Below, piece by piece: positions 48,912 through 58,827 of a stretch of 64,000 nt of DNA (the stretch's first letter is position 1; every line of letters begins with the position of its first letter). Both the position numbers and the translations under genes were made by a program. The notes under the pieces were generated by a model. That model had not been told where the DNA came from. It ran no database searches and was given only the letters and a program-made list of their open reading frames with translations. The stretch covers positions 186,001 to 250,000 of the forward strand of contig JAUSTR010000001.1 of assembly GCA_030812955.1 (NCBI GenBank), in the 5' to 3' direction. Origin of the DNA: Bacillus alveayuensis (GTDB lineage: Bacteria; Bacillota; Bacilli; Bacillales; Aeribacillaceae).

Positions 48912-50024
48912 ATGGTGAAAAAAATTGCCATATTACCTGGGGATGGAATCGGACGCGAGGTTGTGGAAGGAGCCGTTGAAATATTAAAAACAATCGGACA
49001 TTATTATCGCCATGAATTTGATTTTCAATACGGGCTTATTGGTGGAGAAGCTATTGATCAATGCGGAACGCCATTACCAGATGAAACTTTGGAGCTTTGC
49101 AAACAGTCAGATGCTGTCCTGTTAGGAGCAGTAGGGGGACCGAAATGGGACCAAAATCCAGCACATCTTCGTCCTGAGAAAGGCTTGTTAAACATTCGTA
49201 AGCAGCTTGATTTATTTGCAAATCTTCGTCCGATTCAAGCGCATCCAACCCTTCAGGATACTTCACCATTTAAAGGGGAGCACTTAGAAGGGGTAGATTT
49301 TCTCATTGTACGCGAACTAACAGGCGGACTATATTTTGGGAAACCTAGTGAGCGGACAAATCAAAATGGGGAAGAAGCTGTAGTCGATACATTATTTTAT
49401 AAACGAAAAGACATTGAACGTATTTTAGAAACGGCATTTGAATTGGCGAGAAAAAGACGGAAGAAAGTAACATCCGTTGATAAAGCTAACGTACTTGAAT
49501 CTAGCAAGCTCTGGCGTGAAGTAGCAGAGGAGGTTGCCTATCGATATCCTGATGTAGAACTTGAACATATGTTGGTTGATAATGCAGCAATGCAAATTAT
49601 TCATAAACCAAATCAATTTGATGTCATTGTGACAGAAAATATGTTTGGTGACATTTTAAGCGATGAAGCTGCTATGTTAAGCGGTTCGTTAGGAATGCTT
49701 CCATCTGCAAGCCTTTCCGCAAACGGATTACATTTGTATGAACCAGTCCATGGTTCGGCTCCTGATATTGCAGGTCAAGGTCTTGCAAACCCAATTGCTA
49801 TGATTTTATCAGCTGCCATGATGCTGCGCTACTCCTTTCATTTAATGGAAGAAGCTGGTGCGATCGAAAAGGCAGTGAAGCATGTGTTAGAGTCGGGCAA
49901 ACGAACAAAAGATTTAACGAATCATCCTAATCAGTATGTACCTACAAAACAAATGATTGAAGAAATCAAAGAAGCATTAGCAGATGACTTCGCAATTTTA
50001 AATATTATGGATTGTTATGCATAA
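48912..50024 (+). CDS. leuB: 3-isopropylmalate dehydrogenase
   Basis: NAD-dependent oxidative decarboxylation of 3-isopropylmalate. The 370-residue protein has PGDGIGREVVEGAV at the N-terminus, the loop RELTGGLYFGKPSERT and the metal/substrate segment TENMFGDILSDEAAMLSGSL followed by GMLPSASL. GGAGGGGATGGACTG precedes the ATG. After it comes a 199-base gap with a hairpin, the only sizeable gap inside the operon. Confidence 0.96.
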   Translation: MVKKIAILPGDGIGREVVEGAVEILKTIGHYYRHEFDFQYGLIGGEAIDQCGTPLPDETLELCKQSDAVLLGAVGGPKWDQNPAHLRPEKGLLNIRKQLDLFANLRPIQAHPTLQDTSPFKGEHLEGVDFLIVRELTGGLYFGKPSERTNQNGEEAVVDTLFYKRKDIERILETAFELARKRRKKVTSVDKANVLESSKLWREVAEEVAYRYPDVELEHMLVDNAAMQIIHKPNQFDVIVTENMFGDILSDEAAMLSGSLGMLPSASLSANGLHLYEPVHGSAPDIAGQGLANPIAMILSAAMMLRYSFHLMEEAGAIEKAVKHVLESGKRTKDLTNHPNQYVPTKQMIEEIKEALADDFAILNIMDCYA

Positions 50025-50117
50025 ATTTTTCTTGATCGTTTTCATGTATAGATTTTTATTAGGTATTGAGTTTTTGCCTTAAATGAGACACATTTTAGTC
50101 CTTTATTGATTCAATAA

Positions 50118-50145
50118 AAGCTTGTCGATCACGTCGGCAAGCTTG
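50118..50145 (+). other. Hairpin in the leuB-leuC gap
   Basis: AAGCTTGTCGATCACG pairs with itself as an almost perfect inverted repeat (AAGCTTG...CAAGCTT), followed by GGATTTTCTTTTT. It could attenuate transcription or protect a processed leuCD mRNA end. No promoter is obvious between it and leuC. Confidence 0.55.
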
Positions 50146-50223
50146 GATTTTCTTTTTCTAGAATTATTTTATCGACATATTGGGCTCTCTGTTAGCAATC
50201 CAAATATTAGGAGGGTAACAAGC

Positions 50224-51639
50224 ATGAAACCGAGAAATATCATCGAAAAAATATGGGATGAGCATGTCGTTCTACGCGAAGAAGGCAAACCCGATTTGCT
50301 ATATATTGATTTACACTTAATTCATGAAGTAACTTCTCCGCAAGCGTTTGAAGGATTAAGACAAAAAGGAAGAAAAGTTCGGAGACCGGAGCAAACCTTT
50401 GCCACAATGGATCATAATATCCCAACGAAAAATCGCTATGAAATCAATGATGAAACGGCACGAAATCAAATTCATGCATTAGAAAAAAATTGTCAAGAAT
50501 TTGGAATAGAACTTGCAGGTCTTGACAGTGAAGATCAAGGTATTGTTCATGTCATTGGACCTGAGCTTGGCTTAACACTTCCTGGAAAAACTATTGTTTG
50601 TGGAGATAGTCATACATCTACACACGGTGCTTTTGGAGCGCTTGCATTTGGAATCGGGACAAGTGAGGTAGAACATGTATTAGCTACGCAAACTTTATGG
50701 CAGCATCGGCCAAAAACACTCCAAATACAAGTAAATGGGAAACTTCAAGAAGGAGTAACAGCGAAAGACGTTATTTTATATATCATTGGTCAATATGGAG
50801 TAGATTTTGGAACAGGGTATGTGATTGAATACACAGGAGAATGTATTCGCAATATGTCAATGGATGAACGAATGACTATTTGTAATATGTCGATTGAAGC
50901 TGGTGCTCGTGCCGGATTAATTGCTCCTGATGAAACGACTTTTCAATATATAAAAGGCAGAAAATATGCTCCGAAGGGAGAAGACTTTGAAAAGGCAGTA
51001 GAGTATTGGAAATCGTTGACGTCTGATGAAGGAGCTCAGTTTGATAAAACGATTGTCATAAAGGGTGAAGAAATCGCTCCAATGGTTTCATGGGGGACAA
51101 ATCCAGGTATGGTTCTACCAGTCAATGGAGAAATCCCTTCTTTAGATGAGGCAAAAAGTGAAAAGGAAATGAATTCATTCAAACGTGCCTATGAATATAT
51201 GGACTTAGCTCCTGGCACGAAAATAGAAGATATTTCGATTGATTATGTATTTATAGGGTCATGTACTAACTCTCGATTAACAGACTTACGCGAAGCTGCG
51301 AAGGTAGTGAAAGGGAAAAAAGTTCACGAAAGTGTCACAGCCATTGTTGTTCCTGGTTCACAAAAAGTAAAAAAACAAGCAGAAGAGGAAGGCTTGCATC
51401 ATATCTTCTTAGAAGCTGGATTTGAATGGCGTGATTCAGGATGTAGTATGTGTCTAAGCATGAATAATGATATTGTTCCTGCTGGCAAACGTTGCGCCTC
51501 AACCTCGAACCGAAATTTTGAGGGCAGGCAAGGAAAAGGTGCTCGTACACACTTAGTGAGTCCAGCAATGGCTGCAGCAGCTGCTGTTTATGGTCATTTT
51601 ATTGATATTCGAACATTAAGTGTAGAAACAGTCTCTTAG
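50224..51639 (+). CDS. leuC: 3-isopropylmalate dehydratase, large subunit
   Basis: Aconitase-family isomerase of isopropylmalate, acting with LeuD. The 4Fe-4S ligands are in GSCTNSR and GCSMC (third and fourth cysteines). HVIGPELG and [20 protein letters not shown] are family landmarks. The 471-residue length is normal. The start at 50224 follows AGGAGGGTAACAAGC; the frame stays open for 34 codons upstream, reaching into the hairpin, without any similarity. Confidence 0.95.
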   Translation: MKPRNIIEKIWDEHVVLREEGKPDLLYIDLHLIHEVTSPQAFEGLRQKGRKVRRPEQTFATMDHNIPTKNRYEINDETARNQIHALEKNCQEFGIELAGLDSEDQGIVHVIGPELGLTLPGKTIVCGDSHTSTHGAFGALAFGIGTSEVEHVLATQTLWQHRPKTLQIQVNGKLQEGVTAKDVILYIIGQYGVDFGTGYVIEYTGECIRNMSMDERMTICNMSIEAGARAGLIAPDETTFQYIKGRKYAPKGEDFEKAVEYWKSLTSDEGAQFDKTIVIKGEEIAPMVSWGTNPGMVLPVNGEIPSLDEAKSEKEMNSFKRAYEYMDLAPGTKIEDISIDYVFIGSCTNSRLTDLREAAKVVKGKKVHESVTAIVVPGSQKVKKQAEEEGLHHIFLEAGFEWRDSGCSMCLSMNNDIVPAGKRCASTSNRNFEGRQGKGARTHLVSPAMAAAAAVYGHFIDIRTLSVETVS

Positions 51640-51651
51640 GAGGGGAAACAA

Positions 51652-52245
51652 ATGGAGCCATTCACAAAAATGACTAGTAAAGTTGCTGTATTAAATCGTA
51701 CGAATGTCGATACAGATCAAATTATTCCAAAACAATTTTTAAAAAGAATTGAACGAACTGGCTACGGAAAATTTGCTTTTTTTGATTGGAGATATTTAGA
51801 AAATGGACAAGAAAATCCTGAATTTGAACTGAACCATCCAAGCTATCATGGAGCCCAAATATTACTGGCAGGAGCGAACTTCGGTTGTGGTTCATCTCGT
51901 GAGCATGCTCCATGGGCTTTGCTAGATTATGGATTTAAAGTAATTATTGCTCCATCGTTTGCAGATATCTTTTATCAAAATTGCTTAAAAAATGGCATAT
52001 TACCAATTCGTGTAAATGATGAAACGATGAACTATTTGTTAGCGAAAGCGGAAGGAAAATCATATCAATGTACAGTTGATTTAGAAAAACAGCTTGTTAC
52101 TGACGATGAAGGTTTTTCATTTTCCTTTGACATTGATCATCATTGGAAGGAAATGTTGTTAAATGGCCGTGATGAAATTGCGTTTACGTTATTATATGAC
52201 GACGACATTCAACAATATGAAGCAAAGAGAAAAGCGTGGGTATAA
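51652..52245 (+). CDS. leuD: 3-isopropylmalate dehydratase, small subunit
   Basis: Swivelling-domain partner of LeuC, 197 residues. Typical segments: NVDTDQIIPKQFLKR, GANFGCGSSREHAPWAL and PSFADIFYQNCLKNGILPI. AGGAGGGGAAACAA precedes the ATG. Its last codons and stop form the left arm and loop of the operon terminator. Confidence 0.95.
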   Translation: MEPFTKMTSKVAVLNRTNVDTDQIIPKQFLKRIERTGYGKFAFFDWRYLENGQENPEFELNHPSYHGAQILLAGANFGCGSSREHAPWALLDYGFKVIIAPSFADIFYQNCLKNGILPIRVNDETMNYLLAKAEGKSYQCTVDLEKQLVTDDEGFSFSFDIDHHWKEMLLNGRDEIAFTLLYDDDIQQYEAKRKAWV

Positions 52246-52264
52246 ATACCTGCGCTTTTTTTAT
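52230..52264 (+). terminator. ilv-leu operon terminator overlapping leuD stop
   Basis: AAAAGCGTGGGTA pairs with TACCTGCGCTTTT around TAAA; further Ts follow. The leuD stop codon lies in the loop. Confidence 0.85.
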
Positions 52265-52265
52265 C

Positions 52266-52320
52266 TTGCCTGGACAGTCGAAAAGCTATAGTAAAGCAAC
52301 AATCTTTTAGAAAAGAGCCT
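52266..52320 (+). repeat. Dispersed repeat, right-half copy E
   Basis: TTGCCTGGACAGTCGAAAAG, CTATAGTAAAGCAACAATCT, TTTAGAAAAGAGCCT: almost identical to the right half of copy B (4609-4660). It follows the leuD terminator directly. Confidence 0.8.
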
Positions 52321-52470
52321 TTACCTTAAGGAGCATATCCTCCAATACAAAAAGAATGCTGGCCAGATTGACATGTAAGGCTGCCGCTTTTTGTGAATGA
52401 ATGTTCCTTGTTTTCTTTTGAACAGACTGGTAAACTTGAGGAAAACATAAGGTAAAGAGGGTTTTTCAAC

Positions 52471-53460
52471 ATGAAAAAAAATGACGGAAAAGTCATTCCT
52501 TTCCCTCGTCTCAAAGAACGCCTCATCGAAAGAGGGATGGAAGCATTACGAAAAAAAGAATATGAAAGGGCACTTGATCTTTTTGAGGAAGCAGAAAAGT
52601 GGGATAAAGATCATGACGAAATTATTCTAGGGAAGGCTATTTGTTTTTTGGAATTAGGAAAGCTTCACGAAGCAAAAGCCATTTGTAAAAAAATGCTTCA
52701 TGAGGATCAAGGAAACTATTTTACTGTTTTACAAATTTATTTAACGATTCTTGTCCAATTGGGACAATATGAAGAAGTTCAAATGACAATCGAAGCAGTT
52801 TTAGAAGAACATAAAGTTCCTCCTTATCAAGCGGAGCATTTTTATAAATTGTTAGACTTTAGTAGAAAAATGAATAAGGAACAGGAAGAAAACTATACAC
52901 CGCCGGCGTTTTCCTTTGAGAAAATGATTGAGAATGTTGACGAACAAATGAAATATGTTCATTTTCTTCAACATTCTAGCCATATAAAACATTATCAAAC
53001 AATCCAAGATTTTTTAGACCATCCTGATATTCATCCTGTTGTGAAAACAATGCTTCTACAAATATTGAGAGAACGAGAAATCACGAAAAAAGTATTTATT
53101 ACTAAATTTGGAAAAAACATGACAGTCATTCCGAACGAATTAAAAGATATATCAGAGTATCATTTAGTACAACGTGTATTCAATTTATTAGAGGATCATT
53201 TAGCTAGTGAAAATCCTACCTTATATGAAGCTGTAAAAGATATGTGGCTGCGGCATTTATATGTCCTTTACCCATTTCCTCCTGAACCGCCTAACGAATC
53301 GTTATGGGCAGCTGCCTTGCATCAAATTGGGTATGAATTACATGGCATCGAAATGGATGATGACGAAATCCAAGCCCTATATCATGTTGATCTTCAGCCA
53401 TTACGACAAGTTCAAAAGCAAATAAAGCACATACAAGAAATTTCAAATTTGCAATTATAG
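52471..53460 (+). CDS. ysoA: TPR-repeat protein YsoA
   Basis: A 329-residue cytosolic protein, function unknown. At least two tetratricopeptide repeats are visible near the N-terminus (about 15-48, ERGMEALRKKEYERALDLFE; and 50-85, KAICFLELGKLHEAKAICKK). The rest is helical without a recognisable domain. GAGGGTTTTTCAAC precedes the ATG. Position between leuD and tig matches B. subtilis ysoA. Confidence 0.85.
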   Translation: MKKNDGKVIPFPRLKERLIERGMEALRKKEYERALDLFEEAEKWDKDHDEIILGKAICFLELGKLHEAKAICKKMLHEDQGNYFTVLQIYLTILVQLGQYEEVQMTIEAVLEEHKVPPYQAEHFYKLLDFSRKMNKEQEENYTPPAFSFEKMIENVDEQMKYVHFLQHSSHIKHYQTIQDFLDHPDIHPVVKTMLLQILREREITKKVFITKFGKNMTVIPNELKDISEYHLVQRVFNLLEDHLASENPTLYEAVKDMWLRHLYVLYPFPPEPPNESLWAAALHQIGYELHGIEMDDDEIQALYHVDLQPLRQVQKQIKHIQEISNLQL

Positions 53461-53468
53461 TCAATCTA

Positions 53469-53496
53469 TTGAAAGCAATAGATTGTATGTTATAAT
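53469..53496 (+). promoter_or_regulatory. Sigma-A promoter of tig
   Basis: TTGAAA, 16 bases, TATAAT, about 130 bases before tig. Confidence 0.65.
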
Positions 53497-53629
53497 AAAA
53501 TGGTTGCAAAGTAATGTTTTTTGTGCAGCAAACATACTTCCCGAAAGGTTTACATAACGGGTACAACGTTTTTCGTTTATTTTCATTTTTGTTAAACGAA
53601 TCAATATATAGATTGTTGGAGGGAAACAC

Positions 53630-54916
53630 ATGTCAGCAAAATGGGAAAAATTAGAGAATAACCAAGGTGTGCTAACAGTTGAAGTTGAGGCACAGGCATT
53701 TGACAAAGCATTAGATCAAGCGTTTAAAAAAGTTGTGAAGCAAGTTTCAATACCAGGGTTCCGGAAAGGGAGAGTTCCTCGGAGTTTATTTGAAAAACGA
53801 TTTGGTGTTGAAGCATTATATCAAGATGCATTAGATATTATTTTACCTGAAGCTTATCCTAAAGCTGTAGAAGAAGCTGGTATTGAACCAGTAGATAGAC
53901 CAGAAATTGACATTGAACAAATCGAAAAAGGGAAATCATTAATCTTTACTGCAAAAGTAACAGTTAAGCCAGAAGTGAAACTAGGCGAATATAAAGGATT
54001 AGAAGTAAAGAAAGAGGATACAACTGTAACAGATGAAGATGTTGAAAATGAATTAAAACAGCTTCAAGAGCGTCATGCAGAGCTTGTCGTAAAAGGGGAA
54101 GGAAAAGTAGAAGAGGGCGATACTGTCGTCATTGATTTTGAAGGCTTTGTAGATGGAGAAGCATTTGAAGGTGGAAAAGCTGAAAACTACTCATTAGAAA
54201 TCGGTTCAGGAACTTTCATTCCTGGATTTGAAGAACAATTAGTTGGTCTTGAAGCAGGAGCGGAAAAGGAAATTGAAGTAACATTCCCAGAAGAATACCA
54301 TGCTGAAAACTTAGCGGGCAAGCCAGCTGTATTTAAAGTAAAAGTTCATGAAATTAAAACAAAAGAGCTTCCAGCATTAGATGATGAATTTGCGAAAGAT
54401 GTAAACGATGAAGTTGAAACACTTGAAGAGCTTAAAGCAAAAACAAGAGAGCGTTTAGAAGAGCAAAAGAAACAATATGCAGAAAACAAACTTCGTGATG
54501 ATTTAGTTGAAAAAGCTGCTGAAAATGCTGAAGTTGATATTCCACAAGCTATGATTGATAACGAAGTAGATCGTATGATGAGAGAATTTGAACAGCGACT
54601 ACAAATGCAAGGTATGAACTTAGAGCTTTACTTCCAATTCTCTGGCCAAGATGAAGAAGGTTTACGTGAGCAAATGAAGGAAGATGCTGAAAAACGCGTG
54701 AAGTATAACTTAACGTTAGAAGCGATTGCAAAAGCTGAAAATATTACAGTTTCTGACGAAGAAGTAGAAGAAGAAATCCAAAAAATGGCTGAAATGTACA
54801 ATATGACAGCTGAGAACGTGAAAAAAGCACTTGGTACGACAGATGGTATTAAAGAAGATTTAAAAATTAAAAAAGCAATTGATTTTCTTGTAGAAAATCG
54901 TAAAGATGTTGCATAA
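53630..54916 (+). CDS. tig: Trigger factor (ribosome-associated chaperone and prolyl isomerase)
   Basis: Binds nascent chains at the ribosome exit. Order: ribosome-binding domain (1-110) with the signature [18 protein letters not shown]-type isomerase domain (about 160-245, [20 protein letters not shown]); and a helical C-terminal chaperone domain (about 250-428). GGAGGGAAACAC precedes the ATG. The 428-residue length is typical. Monocistronic, with promoter and terminator. Confidence 0.97.
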   Translation: MSAKWEKLENNQGVLTVEVEAQAFDKALDQAFKKVVKQVSIPGFRKGRVPRSLFEKRFGVEALYQDALDIILPEAYPKAVEEAGIEPVDRPEIDIEQIEKGKSLIFTAKVTVKPEVKLGEYKGLEVKKEDTTVTDEDVENELKQLQERHAELVVKGEGKVEEGDTVVIDFEGFVDGEAFEGGKAENYSLEIGSGTFIPGFEEQLVGLEAGAEKEIEVTFPEEYHAENLAGKPAVFKVKVHEIKTKELPALDDEFAKDVNDEVETLEELKAKTRERLEEQKKQYAENKLRDDLVEKAAENAEVDIPQAMIDNEVDRMMREFEQRLQMQGMNLELYFQFSGQDEEGLREQMKEDAEKRVKYNLTLEAIAKAENITVSDEEVEEEIQKMAEMYNMTAENVKKALGTTDGIKEDLKIKKAIDFLVENRKDVA

Positions 54917-54955
54917 TATAATAGTAAAAAGAAATATATGTAAAAGTTGACTTAG

Positions 54956-54987
54956 AACAAGGCGCGACTTGATCGTGCCTTGTTTTA
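54956..54987 (+). terminator. Terminator after tig
   Basis: AACAAGGCGCG pairs with CGTGCCTTGTT around ACTTGAT; TTAT follows. The rest of the gap to the clpX promoter (54988-55295) shows no gene. Confidence 0.8.
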
Positions 54988-55295
54988 TAAAAAATGTTAA
55001 TTTCTAATCTTTTCTTACATACCAATGACGGATTTACGGTACTCTCCCATAAATGTATTGTCTACTATCAATATCAAAAGAAAATTAAAAAATCATCATT
55101 TTGACAATAGAAGGAATTGGTCAAGGCAAAACGAACAACCTATTTAACATCTTTTTTGTTTTGATTGATGGATAGATGGGTATTCTAAACATCGAGTTTA
55201 CATAGTGATAGAAACGAACCTACATAGCTTTTTATTACCGTATGCTTGAAAAAATGTGTTACAATGCAATACATACCCACCATTGTTGAAGTCCG

Positions 55296-55371
55296 TTGAC
55301 AAACTCTATTCCTTATCTATATTGAAAATCTTAAGGAAAGAATGGTTTGTTTTAAACAATAGAGTTTGGAT
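55296..55371 (+). promoter_or_regulatory. clpX promoter within a distant inverted repeat
   Basis: TTGACA (55296-55301), 16 bases, TATATT (55318-55323). The spacer carries CAAACTCTATT (55300-55310), repeated in inverse as AATAGAGTTTG (55361-55371) downstream of the start site. Paired operator half-sites or a cruciform are possible readings; chance is another. Confidence 0.55.
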
Positions 55372-55398
55372 TAGAGAAAAGAACCAAGGGGTGATAAA

Positions 55399-56667
55399 AT
55401 GATTAAATTTAATGATGATAAAGGTCAATTAAAATGTTCATTCTGTGGCAAATCACAAGACCAGGTCCGAAAGCTTGTCGCTGGTCCAGGTGTATATATA
55501 TGTGATGAATGTATTGAATTATGTACAGAAATCGTGGAAGAGGAGCTTGGGACAGAAGAGGAAGTAGAATTTAAAGATGTACCGAAACCAAAAGAAATTC
55601 GGGAAATATTAGATGATTATGTGATTGGTCAAGACCAAGCAAAAAAATCTTTATCTGTTGCTGTCTATAATCATTACAAGCGTATCAATTCCAATAGCAA
55701 AATTGATGATGTAGAGTTATCAAAAAGCAATATTGTATTAATCGGTCCGACAGGCAGCGGGAAAACACTTTTAGCACAAACATTAGCAAGAATATTAAAT
55801 GTGCCATTTGCAATTGCAGATGCTACATCTTTAACGGAAGCCGGCTATGTGGGGGAAGATGTTGAAAATATTTTATTAAAACTAATCCAAGCCGCAGACT
55901 ATGATGTGGAGAAGGCGGAAAAAGGCATCATCTACATAGATGAAATTGATAAAGTAGCCCGAAAATCGGAAAATCCATCCATTACGCGTGACGTTTCAGG
56001 TGAAGGTGTACAGCAAGCGCTGTTAAAAATATTAGAAGGCACAGTTGCAAGTGTTCCTCCTCAAGGTGGACGCAAGCATCCTCATCAGGAGTTTATACAA
56101 ATTGATACAACGAATATTTTGTTTATTTGCGGCGGTGCGTTTGATGGAATTGAGCAAATTATTAAACGCCGTCTCGGTCAAAAAGTGATTGGTTTTGGTG
56201 CTGAAAGTAAACAAAAAGAACTTGACCAAAAAGAATTGCTCTCGAAAGTATTGCCTGAAGATCTTCTTAAATTCGGATTAATTCCAGAATTCATTGGACG
56301 ACTTCCTGTCATTTCAAGCTTAGAACCACTTGATGAAGAGGCTCTAGTTGAAATTTTAACAAAACCGAAAAATGCACTTGTAAAACAATATCAAAAAATG
56401 CTTGAATTAGACGGAGTTGAACTTGAATTTGAAGAGGATGCATTACGCGAAATTGCTAAAAAAGCGATTGAGCGTAAAACAGGGGCACGAGGGCTTCGTT
56501 CCATTATTGAAGGGATTATGCTTGATGTCATGTTTGAATTGCCTTCACGTGATGATATTACAAAATGTGTCATTACCGCAGAAACAGTTCGGGAAAAAAT
56601 ACCACCGAAATTAATCATGAAGGATGGCTCGCTTTATAAAAACGAAGATACAAAAACGTCTGCTTAA
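55399..56667 (+). CDS. clpX: ATP-dependent Clp protease ATP-binding subunit ClpX
   Basis: Hexameric AAA+ unfoldase that feeds ClpP. The 422-residue protein has the N-terminal zinc domain with C13, C16, C35 and C38, Walker A GPTGSGKT (116-123), pore loop GYVGEDVE, Walker [10 protein letters not shown] (about 180), and the ClpP-contact region near IGRLPV. GGGGTGATAAA precedes the ATG. It is followed by lonB and lonA, the usual Bacillus protease cluster. Confidence 0.97.
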   Translation: MIKFNDDKGQLKCSFCGKSQDQVRKLVAGPGVYICDECIELCTEIVEEELGTEEEVEFKDVPKPKEIREILDDYVIGQDQAKKSLSVAVYNHYKRINSNSKIDDVELSKSNIVLIGPTGSGKTLLAQTLARILNVPFAIADATSLTEAGYVGEDVENILLKLIQAADYDVEKAEKGIIYIDEIDKVARKSENPSITRDVSGEGVQQALLKILEGTVASVPPQGGRKHPHQEFIQIDTTNILFICGGAFDGIEQIIKRRLGQKVIGFGAESKQKELDQKELLSKVLPEDLLKFGLIPEFIGRLPVISSLEPLDEEALVEILTKPKNALVKQYQKMLELDGVELEFEEDALREIAKKAIERKTGARGLRSIIEGIMLDVMFELPSRDDITKCVITAETVREKIPPKLIMKDGSLYKNEDTKTSA

Positions 56668-56683
56668 ATAAATATAGAATATT

Positions 56684-56720
56684 GAAAACATCTCCTAAAG
56701 TAGGAGGTGTTTTCATTTTT
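56684..56720 (+). terminator. Terminator after clpX
   Basis: GAAAACATCTCCT and AGGAGGTGTTTTC with a 5-base loop, then ATTTTTT. Confidence 0.92.
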
Positions 56721-56723
56721 TAG

Positions 56724-56780
56724 AAGGCTGTTTTCGTAAACTTTGTTACTTTTCGACTGTCCATGAACCGAACAAAAAGC
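56724..56780 (+). repeat. Dispersed repeat, left-half copy F
   Basis: AAGGCTGTTTTCGTAAACTT, TGTTACTTTTCGACTGTCCA, TGAACCGAACAAA: the left half of the family up to just before the central palindrome. It begins four bases after the clpX terminator. Confidence 0.8.
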
Positions 56781-56920
56781 AATCGTCCTCTCTCATAATT
56801 TGACAGAACACATGAAAAAATTTCTACATTTTGTTATTTCTCCTATATTGAGTCACGTTTAATCATGATCTGTTGAGGAGATAATAGTAGAAACATTTTT
56901 TCGATACGGGAGGGACAGTT

Positions 56921-58582
56921 ATGAATTGGACTATCCTTGCTCTAATTGTCCAATTATTTTTTGGTGTGATTATTGGACTATATTTTTGGAACTTGTTAAA
57001 AAATCAACGTACGCAAAAAGTTTCTATTGACAGAGAATCACGAAAAGAGATGGAACAATTACGAAAAATGAGAATGATTAAGCTGACGGAACCTTTAGCC
57101 GAACGAGTTCGACCGCAAAGCTTTTCCGATATTGTAGGACAAGAAGATGGAATTAAGGCATTAAAAGCTGCCTTATGCGGCCCAAATCCGCAACATGTGA
57201 TTATATATGGGCCGCCAGGGGTTGGGAAAACAGCTGCTGCTAGACTTGTATTAGAGGAAGCGAAAAAATATCCGCAATCACCCTTTAAAGAAAATGCTGT
57301 TTTCGTGGAATTGGATGCAACAACAGCCCGATTTGATGAGCGAGGCATTGCGGATCCATTAATTGGGTCAGTTCATGATCCAATCTATCAAGGGGCAGGA
57401 GCCATGGGTCAAGCTGGTATTCCTCAGCCAAAACAAGGAGCGGTTACACATGCGCATGGTGGTGTTTTATTTATCGATGAAATTGGTGAATTACATCCAA
57501 TTCAAATGAACAAGTTATTAAAAGTTTTAGAAGATCGAAAGGTGTTTTTAGAAAGCGCCTATTATAGTGAAGAAAATACGCAAATCCCTAATCATATTCA
57601 TGATATTTTTCAAAATGGACTTCCAGCCGACTTTCGTTTGATTGGTGCAACCACTAGAACACCAAATGAGATTTCACCCGCCATTCGTTCCCGCTGTTTA
57701 GAAGTTTTTTTCCGAGAGCTTGATCAAGAAGAACTAGCTATTGTCGCTAGAAAAGCTGCGGAAAAAGTGAATATGAAAGTTAGCGAACAAGGTATTTCTA
57801 TACTAACCTCCTATACAAGGAACGGACGTGAAATTGTCAATATGGTGCAAATTGCAGCGGGAATTGCCATTTCTGAAAATCGACAGGAAGTAACGGTTGA
57901 AGATATTGAATGGGTTATCCAATCAAGCCAGCTATCACCAAGATTGGAGAAAAAAATTGGTGACAAGCCGAAAGTGGGTCTAGTTAATGGACTTGCCGTG
58001 TATGGTCCTAATACAGGGGCATTATTAGAAATCGAAGTAACCGTTATTCCTGCCAAAGTAAAAAAAGGTACGATAAATATTACAGGAATCGTCGAAGAAG
58101 AAAGCATTGGCGACAGAGGAAAATCAATTCGCAGGAAAAGCATGGCGCGTGGTTCAATCGAAAATGTTATAACCGTTTTACGTGCAATGGGAGTACGTGC
58201 GGATGATTACGATATTCATGTTAATTTTCCTGGAGGAATTCCGATCGATGGTCCAAGTGCAGGAATTGCGATGGCAACTGGCATTTTCTCGGCTATTCAT
58301 AAAATACCTGTTGATCATACGACTGCTATGACAGGAGAAATTAGCATTCATGGCCATGTCAAAGCAATTGGCGGCATTATCCCAAAAATAAAAGCCGCTA
58401 AAAAAGCGGGAGCAAAAACCGTTATCATTCCTGAAGAAAACATGCAATCGATTTTAAAAGATATTGAAGGGATTCGTGTGATACCCGTTCGCCATTTTCA
58501 GGAGGTGCTTGATTATGCCCTAGTTAATCCTCCTTCTGAACAAAATGAAGCGAAAACATTTCCAAAAAAAGAATCTGTGTAA
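56921..58582 (+). CDS. lonB: ATP-dependent protease LonB
   Basis: A Lon-family protease of 553 residues, lacking the LonA N-terminal domain; in B. subtilis it acts in the forespore. One membrane segment lies at 2-22. Walker A is GPPGVGKT (97-104), Walker B VLFIDEIGEL. The proteolytic dyad is S446 (GPSAGIAM) and K489 (IIPKIKAA). GGGAGGGACAGTT precedes the ATG. I could not identify a convincing sigma-F promoter in the 253-base upstream gap, which instead contains repeat copy F. Confidence 0.95.
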   Translation: MNWTILALIVQLFFGVIIGLYFWNLLKNQRTQKVSIDRESRKEMEQLRKMRMIKLTEPLAERVRPQSFSDIVGQEDGIKALKAALCGPNPQHVIIYGPPGVGKTAAARLVLEEAKKYPQSPFKENAVFVELDATTARFDERGIADPLIGSVHDPIYQGAGAMGQAGIPQPKQGAVTHAHGGVLFIDEIGELHPIQMNKLLKVLEDRKVFLESAYYSEENTQIPNHIHDIFQNGLPADFRLIGATTRTPNEISPAIRSRCLEVFFRELDQEELAIVARKAAEKVNMKVSEQGISILTSYTRNGREIVNMVQIAAGIAISENRQEVTVEDIEWVIQSSQLSPRLEKKIGDKPKVGLVNGLAVYGPNTGALLEIEVTVIPAKVKKGTINITGIVEEESIGDRGKSIRRKSMARGSIENVITVLRAMGVRADDYDIHVNFPGGIPIDGPSAGIAMATGIFSAIHKIPVDHTTAMTGEISIHGHVKAIGGIIPKIKAAKKAGAKTVIIPEENMQSILKDIEGIRVIPVRHFQEVLDYALVNPPSEQNEAKTFPKKESV

Positions 58583-58740
58583 TGAAAAGAGTGTGATGAA
58601 TAGGAAGGTGGTAAGGTTTACCCTTGCTGCCTTTCTTCATGGAATCGCAGTTTAGACAAAGTTGTTTCATAAAAATGAAGATGTTCATCTATTTTATGGG
58701 CATACTACGAAATACGACTCACTTTTATAAACATTAAAAA

Positions 58741-58769
58741 TAGACACTATGAAAAGAATAGGATAGAAT
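58741..58769 (+). promoter_or_regulatory. Candidate sigma-A promoter of lonA
   Basis: TAGACA, 17 bases, TAGAAT, 58 bases before lonA. Moderate match only. Confidence 0.4.
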
Positions 58770-58827
58770 TGAACAAGAACAATTTAGATAAAGAAATTTG
58801 AACTACTACCAATGGAGGTGTTAGATA

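Noticed and set aside
50122-50223. 34-codon N-terminal extension of LeuC
   Set aside because: It starts inside the intergenic hairpin and lacks a ribosome-binding site; AGGAGGG and ATG at 50224 give the family start.
56780-56920. Sigma-F promoter for lonB
   Set aside because: I looked for a forespore -35/-10 pair in the gap and found no convincing match, so none is reported.
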